Assembly: GCF_963676685.1 (NCBI RefSeq)
Contig: NC_092346.1
Span: 73,051,821-73,115,820, forward strand
From: Mytilus edulis
Taxonomy: Eukaryota; Mollusca; Bivalvia; Mytilida; Mytilidae
Length of the DNA stretch: 64,000 nucleotides
Direction of reading: 5' to 3'
Below the pieces are notes generated by a model. That model was not told the DNA's origin and made no database searches. It saw nothing but the letters and a program-made list of their open reading frames with translations. This document shows positions 1-10,689 of this stretch, in pieces. Numbering within the stretch: position 1 is the stretch's first letter; every line of letters starts with the position of its first letter. The translations under genes were made by a program, and so were the position numbers.

Positions 1-346
1 TTTTTTATAAGAGTTACGCCCCTTTGAACGTATTTGCTTAATGTACTACTGCAACAGTTTGTCATCGCAACTCCTCTGAAACTACACAACAGAATTTCAC
101 GAAACCTTTTTAGATAATAAGGACATACAATGTAGATGTGCATATCGACAGGAAATTACGATTCAATTTTTTTTCTAGGAGTTACCCCCCTTTGAACTTA
201 TTTACTTTATTGTACTACTGCAACAGTTTGTCATCGCAACTCCTCTGAAACCACACAACAGAATTTCATGAAATTTTGTAGATAATAAGGACATACTATG
301 TTGATGTGCATATTGACAGGAAATTATTATTCAATATTTTTTCTTA
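1..346. repeat. two tandem copies of a 168-bp unit
   Basis: The stretch with CCCCTTTGAAC and CAACAGTTTGTCATCGCAACTCC occurs at about 11-178 and again at about 179-346 with a few differences. The copy at 1 may continue outside the window. 347-676 is AT-rich intron with no gene that I can see. Confidence 0.75.
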
Positions 347-676
347 TACAATTTTTTTTTCTTACACTTATTTAATTTCTCCAATGACAATGTGGGGACG
401 TGGGGTATGTGAGCGTGCTCACTAAGGTTCTTTAATTAAAAAAAATCAACCGTCTCAAAAAAGTTATCATTGTCACCTATGGGGAAACTAATTGTTTATT
501 GCAATCTGCAAATCAACATTTTCTTTTTAACTCACCTGACCTGATATAAGCAAGATACTTTTTTATTTGTTAGAGAAACAGATAGTCCTTGACAATTCAA
601 AAGTAACTGTCAGAACAAATTGTGTTACATAATTATGAGGACTTTGTTAATTCTGACATTTTATTCTTATATTTAG

Positions 677-862
677 CCTTCAGGGGTGCTTTTTATACCT
701 GTTTTGGTGGAGCCAATGGAAACCATACCAAGTCATTTCAGTAGAATACCTATTATTGATGGTGTTGGTGAAAAATTTGAAAAAGTCGTCATTTGCTTGA
801 TAAAAGATGTTTCTGAATGGCGTTCAAACCAGACAAAAATACCATATATACAAAATCCAGTG
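677..862 (+). CDS. TIR-like gene, first exon in window
   Basis: Open frame after TTTAG (676) or CTTCAG (683), ending at a GTCAGT donor at 863. It encodes a hydrophobic strand (VLFIPVLVEP) and then EKFEKVVICLIKDVSEW. It ends in phase 0 and joins exactly to the phase-0 start at 3636. Which acceptor is used cannot be decided from sequence because the upstream exon is missing. Confidence 0.6.
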
Positions 863-3800
863 GTCAGTATTTCATTTTGTTGAGTATGTGATTCTGTTGT
901 TCTGATATTCACCTATACACCATGATTGCCTACTTTTGGATAAACTTACAAATGAAATATTTCCATTGCAACCACCATTTGTCTTCCTTCCTTTGTTCAA
1001 TAAATTGAATAACTTCTTAAATGAAAAATGAATCAAATATTTTTATGATAAATTGGTTAGAAATGATTTCCCGTTATCATTTATTAATAATGATGACTAT
1101 TTTTTGTATGGGCGGAAAATTATTTAGGGGGATCAAAATTGTTAAGGTTTACTTTTTAGCTCTCCTGGCCTAAAAGGCCAAGTGAGCTTTTCTCATCACT
1201 TGTCATCCGTCGTCGTCGTCGTTAACTTTTACAAAAACCTTCTCCTCTGAAATTACTGGGCCAAATTTAACCAAATTTGACCCGGCCAACCAACCAATAT
1301 GGTTGCCATGGCTAAAAATAGAACATAGGGGTAAAATGTTGATTTTGGCTTATAACTCTGAAACCGAAGCATTTAGAGCAAATCTGACATGGGATATAAA
1401 GTAAAATCACAAAAATACTGAACTCAGAGGAAAATCAATTCGGAAAGTCCATAATCACAGGGCAAAATCAAAGAACTGTCATATTCCTGACTTGGTACAG
1501 GCATTTTCAAATGTAGAAAATGGTGGATTGAACCTGGTTTTATAGCTAGCTAAACCTCTCACTTGTATGACAGTCGCATCAAATTCCATTATATTGTCAC
1601 CGATGCGTGAACAAAACAAACAGACATAATAGGTAAAAATGTCAAAAATAGGGGTACAGCAGTCAACATTGTGTTATCATCTTAATCACTATAAAAACAA
1701 CAAATGTAACGAAGAAGCACAAAAAGGCATACATCAAATTAACATCCTCATTTTGATTATATTATACGATTATATTTGTCTATGTAATATGCACCCATCA
1801 AGGAAGGAGGGTTTTGAGTACTAGTGTAAAATTGGGCGTTTGAAATTCGCACAGGTAGACATGAAATAATTTTGTCGTTCAAAGTATGACGGGATGCATA
1901 AATACAGTCACGCAAAATAGATATAACAAACACTGACTTAACAGTTAAAGTAATAATAATAAATAAAATAATAGTGTGGTTCAAAGTATGACGGGATAAA
2001 TAAGTACAGAGTCACGTCAAATGTATATCACAAAAAAAGTTGGTTAACAGTAAAAGTAATATTAATAAATAAAATAATTTTGTCATTCAAAGTATGACAA
2101 GATACATAGGTACAGAGTCACATCATAAAATAATTTTGTCGTTCAAAGTATGATGGGATACATAAGCACAGAGTTACGTCAAAAGGATATCTCAAAAAAC
2201 AGACAACAGTAAAAGTAATATTAATAAAGACAAACAAAAGAATAATATAACACGTAATTAAGATGATGAACAACGTCAGTACGCAAAATCTATACTTCAA
2301 GACCATCGTGTATTATTTGTGAAGTTGATATGGAATATTTATCAGCAAGTTCTGGGTACCTTCCGATGAACTTTTTTAGAAAAAGGATGAGACGTTCTTT
2401 GACATACCCCTGGTTCATCAACTTTCTGCTCAGACACTGGTGACGTTTTACAAAGTCTGAGTAGGAGCTGCAAGCTCTTTAATACCGAATAAGTTGGGAA
2501 ATGTATATTCCATATGCAGGTGAAGTTGGTATGTTGCTACTAAGGTGGGGGAAATTGATAATTTCAAAATCAAAATCGTCTCGTTTGTCATAGATTCTGG
2601 TACTAAGATGACTGTGTATGTCAAATTCGAGGTATAAGTCTAAAAATGAGGCGGATGAAGCCATGTCTGTTGTCTCTTTAATTTCTAGTTCTGGTGGATA
2701 TATTAATGGAACCCAAATTTTGTCCTGCATTTTTTTTTAGCTGTAATCTCTGTCCTGCCTTTTTATTTTTCACTCTGTTCGGTCCTGCTTTTTTTTTTTT
2801 TAGTTTATCCTGACTTTTTTTTACCTTAATTGTAGTCCTGACTTTTTTTTTGCAAGTGTCTCATCCTGCCTTTTTTTTAACTCAAAACTCCTGTCCTGCC
2901 TATTTTTTTCAAATTTCATCCTAGTCCCCCTATGAATTGGACAACTGGTTGTTGGGTTGCTGCCCCTGAATTGGTATTTTTTTTTATTTTGATTAAAATA
3001 GTCAGTTGACCCCTCAAGGAGTTATTGCCCTTTACAGTCATTTTTTTTTACAATTTTCTTAAATTTTGTAAATTTTAACAAAATATTTTCCTCTGTAACT
3101 AATTGGCCAAGTTCATTATAGATAGAGATAATTATCAGTAGCAAGAATGTTCAGTAAAGTAAGATCTACAAACACATAACCATCACCAAAACACAATTTT
3201 GTCATTAATCCATCTGTGTCTTTTGTTTAATATGCACATAGACCAAGGTGAGTGACACAGGCTCTTAAGAGCCTCTAGATTGTGAGTATTTTCATTATTT
3301 GTATATATTATTTTGTTTATATAAAATAAAGAAATCTTATGTGTTTCTCCAATGACAAAAGCAGGTGTAGGCTGTGTAGTAGCCCTCCACTACGTCTGTC
3401 CTATAGAACTTAGCTCCTATGAAGGGGGTAATAATATAATTTGTCTGCAGCGTGATAATGTGAGTTGTAGCGTGATAAAGTAAGTTGTAGCGTGAACACA
3501 TTTTTAAGATAATCCAGCTACTTTTTTTTTTTTTTTTTGAAAACTCAATTATACACTGATGTTTAGGTACTGACCCACTATTTGTCTTATTTACCTGTAT
3601 TTTTATAGATTTTTTTTGTTTTATTATTTTGGCAGGATCGTTACAGTTTTCAAAGTATTGAGGATGAAAGGAAGATGATGATTCAAAACCATTACAATTT
3701 AGATTTAAAAATGAAAAATTTAGTTCCTTTGAAAAAGTTAGATACTATAAAACCATCTCCTAAGGGGGAAATAGATGTTGCAATTAGTTTTGCAAGAGAC

Positions 3801-5967
3801 ACTATTGCCTTTGCTGGAACATTAAACGATATATTTGGTAAAGAAAATGAAAAGCTACAGATTTCCTTTCTAAATGAAAATACACAGGGTAACTTAAAAG
3901 ATTTAGATTCAGCTAAACAAGTAATTATAATCTTGTCAAAAGAATATATTCAGTCTACTCATCATATGCAAGAACTACATTTGGCCTTATGTAGACAAAG
4001 AGAGTCTAAGAACAAAGTGGTAGTCAGAATCTTTGCAGAAGAGGGTCTACCTGAGAAGCCTATGTTTATACATTTGTTACCATTTGATACAGTTGTAACT
4101 GACAAGATATGGAAAAAATATCACAAAATGTCAGTGAACGAATGTGACATGAGGCACAAAACAGTGATGTCACACAAGCAAGGCATGATGGGATCATTTA
4201 TGATTCTTTATGGGACGTATTATGCCTTACAAAAAACAGCATTTGAAGTGATGAAAAGCCTATCAAGGTAGGTTCTATTAAGTTTTTATCAAACATTACT
4301 TTCATATTTGATAGTTTATTGTAATTTGGCCAATGGCCAGCACAATTTAATTTAAGATTAAGCATAGACACAGACACCTCCACACACACACAAACAAGAA
4401 CTGTGGAAGGTCCAAGATATTTGGTAATCAGTAGTATTAGCTTTGGTACATCTCATTTCCATCAAGATTATCTGGCCCTGAACCCTCTGTCGCGGTCAAT
4501 TGAGAGAAACTTTGCATAGTTTACATGTGAGTAGGTCAGTTTATGCAGAACCATTTCAGACCTTAAAAAAAAGTAAAAAAAGTTTTCAAACAATTAAACT
4601 ACACAGTAATGTAATTTTAATTAAAGACTCAGTATGTATCTTATTAATGGAATCAAGCTTTTTAATGTATTTGGTTTTTAAAATTCTTATTAAAAAAATG
4701 TTTTTACCATCAATTGTTATTAATCTGCTATCAATGTACTTTTTTTCAGTACAAAAGAGAAAAGTGTCCATGTACCACCTATTATTTGTAACATGGTCGA
4801 GGCTAAACTAAAGGATAACAAGTATCCTCCTACTGTAAAGATGTCAGAGGTAAGGAACATATATTATCTTGTGGTTTGTTAATGTGGTTCATAAGTGTTT
4901 CTTGTTTCTCATATTTTATATAGATTAGGCTGTTGGTTTTCCTGTTTGAATTGTTTTACACTAGATATTTTGGGGCCCTTTATATTTTAGGGCCCTTTAT
5001 AGCTTGCTGTTTGGTGTGAGCCAAGACTGTTTTGAAGGCAATACATTAACCTATAATTGTTACTTTTTACACATTTGAATAGATAGTTGTCTCAAAGGCA
5101 CTCATACCACATCTTCTTATTTTTAATTATAGAAAATTCTTATCTGTCCTATGCTTGAATAAGCAGGGAATGACTTACGTTTTTTTCAATAAAGTCAAAC
5201 ATAATTCGAGGACATTTTTAGGTAGAATTCAAACTGGTTCAATTTTACAAAAACTTTGTTCTTATTGTATATATTTCTTAATGAATGGTAAATTATTGCA
5301 CAGCATCTTGTTTCAACTCTGAAATGAATTTTTTTGTTTTGTATTTCCTTTGATGAAATACTACTAGAGGAGTAGATAAATACCCAACAAAACTAGTATT
5401 TTTTCAGACTATTTCTTTCTTAAGTATAATCCCTTTCAAAATTATCCTAGGCTTGTGAACAAATACATTTCAAACTTCAGATAAGTTGCAAATTTAAAGT
5501 TACTTGTTAGAAATATTAAAATTCTATGATAAATATTTTTTTAGTGTATGATAGACATCTTTTCTGACAACCAAAAAATACAGATTCCACCTGTTAAAGA
5601 AAAAGAAAGTACAACAGAACCTGATGACGTATCTTATTCTCCGAATTCAAAATCCATGCCAAATATTGTTAAAAAGACAGATCAAAAGGCTACTGTTGTA
5701 AAGTGGGCTGATGAAGAAAGCACAAAGCTTCAGAAAGCAGCTGAAATACAGATTTCATCTGTTAAAGGAAAGGAAAATACAGGAGAGCCATCTGAAGACC
5801 TGCATGTTGTTAAGTGGGCTGATGAGCATCAAGAGGAAAACACAAGCCTTCAGAAAACAGCAAAAATAGAGGCTGCTATCATTAGAACTTTAGAGAAAGA
5901 AATGAATGAAAAGATCAGTTCAGATCACAAAACAGTCACCAAGTCTAGTTCATGTAGTTTACTTTAG
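677..5967 (+). CDS. TIR-like domain protein with C-terminal CaaX motif (3' part of gene)
   Basis: Partial gene; its 5' exons lie before this window. Exons I can join: about 677 (or 684)-862, 3636-4267, 4750-4849 and 5545-5967 (TAG stop). Borders are AG/GT and phases match (0, 2, 0), giving 384 residues after the first exon. The first exon (VLFIPVLVEPMETIP) looks like the end of one TIR-like fold. The second exon holds a fuller one: IDVAISFARD strand, SAKQVIIILSKEYIQS strand/loop, then a helix with QELHLAL. The tail has two Lys/Glu-rich repeats, each with VVKWADE and LQK, and ends SSSCSLL. TIR domains act in innate immune signalling or as NAD hydrolases; which applies here cannot be told. The CSLL end fits the CaaX prenylation signal (X = Leu favours geranylgeranyl), so membrane anchoring is inferred. 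An AATAAA at 6258-6263 may be its polyadenylation signal. Confidence 0.72.
1150..1400. mobile_element. fragment of a dispersed bivalve-type repeat (one end)
   Basis: Contains AGGCCAAGTGAGCTTTTC, a CGTCGTCGTCGTCGTTAAC run, then GGCCAACCAACCAATATGG and CTAAAAATAGAACATAGG. I recognise this as a high-copy repeat of oysters and mussels, remembered rather than searched. A piece resembling its other end lies at 2930-3280, so later insertions may have split one copy. Confidence 0.45.
1384..1690 (+). repeat. dispersed repeat A, copy 1
   Basis: Has AACTCAGAGGAAAATC, GACTTGGTACAGGCATTTTC, AAATGGTGGATTGAACC and CACTTGTATGACAGTCGCAT. The same ordered words recur at 31431-31620 and 41745-42010 on this strand and at about 46120-46290, 51030-51170 and 59610-59880 on the other, so it is a mobile repeat of at least six copies here. 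Confidence 0.7.
1860..2240. repeat. about 105-bp tandem repeat, four copies
   Basis: The word TTCAAAGTATGA recurs at about 1878, 1979, 2085 and 2141, with matching surroundings (CATAAGTACAGAGTCACG, CAGTAAAAGTAATATTAAT). The third copy is shortened to about 55 bp. Confidence 0.65.
2298..2712 (-). pseudogene. Naiad-type Penelope-like reverse transcriptase, C-terminal relic
   Basis: Read on the minus strand, it gives PPELEIKETTD, then SASFLDL, IYDKRDDFDFEIINFP and SPAYGIYISQLIRY. After a frameshift near 2478 come YVKERLILFLKKF and SQIIHDGLE. These are the conserved blocks after the catalytic YxDD of the same reverse transcriptase family as the copy at 27.7 kb. Palm and N-terminal parts are absent. 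The relic sits inside an intron. Confidence 0.7.
2717..2930. repeat. T-rich tandem repeat (TCCTG + poly-T)
   Basis: Six or so degenerate units of TCCTGCC or TCCTGAC followed by 6-13 T, spaced about 30-40 bp. Directly abuts the Naiad relic. Confidence 0.6.
2930..3280. mobile_element. fragment of a dispersed bivalve-type repeat (other end)
   Basis: Contains GGTTGTTGGGTTGCTGCCCC, GTCAGTTGACCCCTCAAGG and, near the end, GTGAGTGACACAGGCTCTTA. These match by memory the distal half of the repeat whose proximal half is at 1150-1400. Confidence 0.4.
3636..4267 (+). CDS. TIR-like gene, main TIR exon
   Basis: Begins DRYSFQSIEDERKMM after a GGCAG acceptor and ends at SLS with a GTAGGT donor (phase 2). 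Holds the better conserved TIR-like fold: GEIDVAISFA near residue 50 of the exon, LDSAKQVIIILSKEYIQS, HHMQELHLALCR, then VVVRIFAEEGLPEKP. The Glu in QEL lies where enzymatic TIR domains carry their catalytic Glu, but this alignment is by eye. Confidence 0.7.
4750..4849 (+). CDS. TIR-like gene, small linker exon
   Basis: 100 nt between TTTTTTCAG and GTAAGG. It completes a split Ser codon from the previous exon and ends in phase 0. The peptide (TKEKSVHVPP...PTVKMSE) has no known domain. Confidence 0.65.
4910..5120 (-). repeat. dispersed repeat B, copy in TIR gene intron
   Basis: Carries TTTGAATTGTTTTACA, GGGGCCCTTTATA and ACCACATCTTCTTATTTTTA, the reverse complement of the element seen at 42050-42235 (GAGACAACTCTCCACAAGAG ... 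GCTATAAAGGCCCCGAAAT). Confidence 0.5.
5545..5967 (+). CDS. TIR-like gene, last exon: Lys/Glu-rich repeats and CSLL end
   Basis: Starts CMIDIFSD after TTTTTTAG, in frame with the previous exon. Contains two related units: I-Q-I-x-x-V-K-x-K-E-x-T-x-E-P followed further on by VVKWADE and LQK(A/T)A. The second unit is shorter. The last residues are Cys-Ser-Leu-Leu and then TAG, a CaaX-type end. Confidence 0.7.
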   Translation, partial: CMIDIFSDNQKIQIPPVKEKESTTEPDDVSYSPNSKSMPNIVKKTDQKATVVKWADEESTKLQKAAEIQISSVKGKENTGEPSEDLHVVKWADEHQEENTSLQKTAKIEAAIIRTLEKEMNEKISSDHKTVTKSSSCSLL

Positions 5968-6257
5968 TTTAGGTTCTGAAGCAGCTTAGTCAGTTAATCT
6001 AATATCTATTTAAAATCTATTAATGGAGGAAATGTAATATTAACATATACAGTGAAAAATTAAGGGTTTATGGAGTGAAAACTTTTAATACATCATCTAG
6101 GCTGGACCTTCCAAAAAAAATAAGGAAAAGATGGAAAAGTAAGAAGCATATTTTTTTTTTAAATATTTTTATTTTTAAATGTGAATTTACCTAAGTGCAC
6201 CTGGTTACTAAATACAAGAAGATCACTTTCATTGGGGCTCTCAATTTTGTGTACATT

Positions 6258-6263
6258 AATAAA
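6258..6263 (+). promoter_or_regulatory. possible polyadenylation signal of TIR-like gene
   Basis: AATAAA about 290 nt after the TAG stop. It is the first clear hexamer downstream; in AT-rich DNA it could also be chance. Confidence 0.35.
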
Positions 6264-6506
6264 TAATGTAACTGTCGATAATATTTACAAATCTTTTACA
6301 TATCAACACCTTTATAGTCCACAATTGAAGTATCATTTAACTTTCAACAAAAACAGACATCAGCAATTTAATTACTTTAAATCAAGTTCCTTGCTACTGA
6401 CAATCTTATTTATTTAATTTTATTGAAAGAGGCAATGGTCATTTTGAGCTCATTTTGTAATATGTTCTTGGAGTAGTCTCATCCAAAACAAAATATACCT
6501 TACTGT

Positions 6507-7312
6507 ATGGCCAGGCGGATTTGTGCTATAGTATCGGATAATAACATTCGAGATGTATGTTTGAAGGAATTAAAAGGCTATTTGACACAACATTTATACC
6601 CAGAGGGTCTAATCGAAAGTGGAATACGAAAATCAAAACTACTGACACTTCAAGAATTACGAACCCCTAAAGTAAAAGACATGGATAAAAACTGAAAGAA
6701 AATACCGGTCATCAGTACACATGACCCGTATCTACCGAACGTTTTTAATGCAATAAAATCAAACCTTCTGATTCTACATGAAAGTGAAACTATCAAAAAA
6801 TTGATAACGGAAGGAAACTTGATATACAGACGAAGACCACCTAAAACTTAAAGAAACACTTAACCAGAGCTTGATTCGAACCGAAGGTTAGTGACTTTGA
6901 AATAAAGTCTTGCAGGGATTCAAGATGCGGTGTTTGCGGTCAAGATATAAAATATTTGGAAAAGGGCAAAATAAAAACATTTAAAGATGGCAGAAAATTT
7001 CATGTGAACGCTTATATGACTTGTTAGACAACATACCTTATTTACTGCGTCACATGTCCTGGTTGTCATGAAAAATTATATTGGACCGACCGGGAATTGT
7101 CTCTGTGAACAGGTGCAAGTTCATAAAGAACAAATAAAACACCCACAATACAGAAACTCGCCAATTAGTGCCCATCTTGACACTTGTGGTAAAAAACATT
7201 TTCAAATAATACCTATTTTTAAATGTAGCCGGGATGTAGCCTATCGAAAGGAGATGGAACTTTATTTCATCAGAACGTTCCGATCAAAATTAAATCCCGA
7301 GAACTTTTAATT
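6507..7312 (+). pseudogene. Penelope-like retroelement, C-terminal part with GIY-YIG endonuclease domain
   Basis: Opens MARRICAIVSDNNIRD; after an in-frame stop at about 6693 it continues KIPVISTHDPYLPN...RRRPPKTLKE, SCRDSRCGVCGQ and TFKDGRKFHVN. Then, beyond a frame change near 7025-7070, come YLIYCVTCPGC, NYIGPTGN, SAHLDTCG and ELYFIRTFRSKLNPE. This order (end of reverse transcriptase, Cys cluster, GIY-YIG nuclease) is that of canonical Penelope-like elements. The usual Arg after the YIG motif (LRxR type) reads LCEQ here. Stop, frameshift and missing RT core make it a dead copy. Confidence 0.75.
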
Positions 7313-10300
7313 ACAAACAATGCCGGAAAGTCACAAACCTCCTTAACAATGTCGCCCATAACAACGCTATATCAGTTATCCTGAAGAGTCCCAATGGAAG
7401 GTAGAAATCGATTGAACTGGAACTGTTAACTTATTTTACTAATTATTTTATGAATATATATATATCTGCGCATGTGAAAATTATTTTTTACGCCTATATA
7501 TATATATATAAATAATGTCTATATTTTTATGAATTTTAAAATCAATTCTGTGATGTATTTAATTTTTATAATTTATATTCTTTTTATATGTGATCTACAT
7601 GATGACTTTATACATATTTTACTTCTATTCCTAGTTTTTAGAAAATGTTTTCATTTGATATGTTTTGGTATTTGAAAGGTCATGAATTAAATAGACTCTT
7701 TCAGTATGGCAACAACATTTTAAATTACCTGGAACAAAAGACTAATATGAGCTATTTCAATCACTACGCAGTTGGCACTGTCTGTGCATAATATACCTAA
7801 GATTATTTTATTTCTAAGAAAGTTACAGATTACAAATTTATTCTAGTTGACATACTTCACGACCTTATAACAGCCCTCAAACTAGCACATTTTAATTCTA
7901 CATTGCTGGCCCTCTTTAAAGATATTTTGAATGTAATTTTATGCTTGTATATGCAGTTCTGTCAACTTTTCATGAAGAAAAAAACAATAGATCAATGAAA
8001 ATGCAGAATACGCATGAAAATGTTTAAATGACATTAAGTCTTATGCTAAATGCATGAGACTTGGCAGTGCTGGTATATGTTGTCAAAATCGTACATAAAT
8101 TTTGTCTAGCTTATACATGTAGTAGTTGACATGTCTTAATGTACATTTATTGGAGAATCTAAAAAGATGTTCTTTTTGTGACATTGTCTCATTTGATCAC
8201 AAGGACTTGTGGATAAAAACTGGGAAGACTACAAGCATATGAATTAAAGAAAAAATAAATAAATAAACAGACATAAAGATCACTATATACTTATGGTAAA
8301 CTTCTTCTTTTAAAACATACAGTTATAATTTCTAAAAATATGAATTAGTTCATTTGAAAGTTGAGTTTTGTGGTCCTTTCTTTTGAACTACTTATATTGG
8401 AATAAAATGTCTAATGCTTTTAGAAGATATTTTTTATCTTCAAATAACACTGTAAGTTATGCCATTACACTTTGAGAGTAGCCATTTAATATAAAATAAG
8501 GAGATGGTGTAGAATTGCCAATGAGACAACTATCCACCAGAGTTCAAATGATGTGCATTTAAGCAACTGTATGTCACCAAACAGCCATCAATAAAGATCT
8601 GAAGTCTAACTGTATACTAAGCTATAAAAGGCCCAAACATGACAAAATATAAAAAATGAAACAAAAAAACCCAACAGAAAACAATAAACAAACAAAAAAT
8701 TGGCTTACAGCAACCAAAGTCAACTACTGGATTACAGGGACCTGACTCTGGACAGGCTCACATAGAATGTTGCTGGTTAAACATGTTTATGAGTGCTCAA
8801 CCATCCCCTAATCAGGGACACTTTAAACAGCATACCACCAGAACAAAAAGAAAAAATTATTTGAAAATGGCTTGACACACCAGTTTGATACAAAGTTCAA
8901 AAAAGCAACATGATAAAAAAAGACACAGAAAACTCACTGTTAATAAAAGATTATTCAAAACCAAAGTTTGTACTATGCACCTTTTTTCATTCAAAAAATG
9001 TGTTGCTTTTCCTGAATATATTATATCTATTATGTTTATTTATTTATTGTGACATTTAATTGTTATTTATTTGTTATTTATGATGTTAGTCAATCACATT
9101 TGAATCATATTTAAAAATTGTTGATCTTTTTGTATATTGTTATATATATCCACTTTTTAGATAAAAATTAAATGTTTTTTTTTCCCTTCTGCATGTTTAG
9201 TCTGCCTTTTTTATCCATTATTTTCCTTGTTTTAAGATCGGATGAAAGTTATCTCCCATATCCAACTTAGGACTGACTTTGTTAAACCTTATCTGAGTTC
9301 TAAACTACAGATACAGTACATGACCGAAGTATTGGTCACCTGCATTTTTTTGCTATATATTTCATATAAATACACATTTTTCCAAAAAATATTTTAAATG
9401 CATTTATGGTTGGATTTTTATCAACAAGGTGTTGTTAAAAGTCCATTAATTGTCTAAAGAATATTTGTTTATTTGGTCATAGTTGTGTCTTCATGTGTTT
9501 TTATTTTCTCTTGATGTGAACACATACAATAATTTTTTACAATTTAATTTGGCTGAATTTATTAGTACAGCATATTTCTGAACAGAAAAAAATATTGGTG
9601 TTTATCAAGTGAGAAAATGAAAAATATCTTTAACATAAATACAAGCAAATAAACAAATAAACCTGTGACAGGTTTGCTTCTGTTGGTACCAAAATGTGTA
9701 AAATCATACCAAAAGTGACCCCAAGATTATATTTTTTTAATTTGGTTTTTATATGAATAATATATTGAAAATCTCAATCTCAAGTGACAAATGGCCACAC
9801 TCTGTATGTTATACGTAGTAACAGATTTCACATGAACACTTATTACTTTTGACCTGTCAACCAATGCTGTACATCAGTCAGGAAATTACTACCAGGGGTA
9901 GTATAATTTTTTTCTGCACTTTGTTTGTTCAAATACTACTTATCATATGGTGAGGAAAGACAGAAAGGGAGGTGGCTACCCAAATTGTGCAATCAACTCC
10001 TCTTACTGTTTTAAACAAGATCCTTGAAATTTGAAAGAAAGATTGCACACATATTGAATAATTCAACCAGACTGTACAACAGGAAATAGAGCACTTCAAA
10101 CAACAATACAAAATTCTTTCAAAATCATGATGACCGTTGAACAACTCAATTTGTTCATGAATCAACCATAATTTAAATCCGATTATTACCATTGAACTGT
10201 CCAAGTAAAATAATGCAATTAGATGGTATATTGGCAATTCATACTATGAGGTAAAGTATGCAGAAATTAACACAAATTTAATGACCAAAAAAAAATCAAA

Positions 10301-10680
10301 AATAAACAAAAGCAAAATTGGACAACATAAAATATAATACAAATGGCAATGGAAATGGGGAACGTGTCAATGAGACATAAACCTGATCAAAGAGCAGAAA
10401 ACAGCTAAAGAATGCCACTGGATTTCAACACAGCAAGAAAATATCAGTCACCCAGAATTGGGCATCCCATTGCTTCAATACAAAAAATAGATCCTATTGC
10501 TGAATACAAAAAATAGAAAACATTTAATAAAAAAAGACTAACATCCATTCACTTGATTATGATCAAGGAATATACCAACAACTGACATCACAAGGTGTTG
10601 AACTAATTAGCACCAAACCAGTTATACTGACATTAAGCTTGTGTATCAAAAGTATCAGTTTTATGACCCAGTTTATTTCA
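7313..10680. other. intergenic AT-rich sequence, few recognisable repeats
   Basis: Contains short TA runs (about 7457-7510), a repeat B copy at 8497-8700 and, near 10320-10440, a fragment with AATGGAAATGGGGAACGTGTCAATGAG that recurs reversed near 48490 and at the end of the Naiad 3' UTR at 29160. I see no gene, RNA or regulatory element. The minus-strand open frame at 9929-10237 has no recognisable similarity. Confidence 0.5.
8497..8700 (+). repeat. dispersed repeat B, copy
   Basis: AATTGCCAATGAGACAACTATCCACCAGAG followed by AAGCTATAAAAGGCCCAAACATGACAA, in the same order as the copy at 42050-42235. Other copies or 3' fragments: about 17810-17890, 49685-49790 (+), and 4910-5120, 49410-49490, 58520-58720, 59885-59965, 63480-63670 (-). 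Confidence 0.6.
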
Positions 10681-10689
10681 TTTTTTGTC

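Larger units (their letters stand above)
863..3635 (+). other. large intron of TIR-like gene filled with repeats
   Basis: Holds several dispersed repeats: two pieces of a bivalve-type element (about 1150-1400 and 2930-3280), repeat A (1384-1690), a 105-bp tandem repeat (1860-2240), a Naiad reverse transcriptase relic (2298-2712) and a T-rich tandem repeat (2717-2930). Around 3447-3500 a unit of about 24 bp containing GTAGCGTGATAA is repeated, followed by a poly(T) run near 3522-3538. No further exon was found. Confidence 0.6.

Noticed and set aside
6181-6417. Open frame after the TIR-like gene
   Set aside because: Lies in the likely 3' UTR and has no recognisable similarity.
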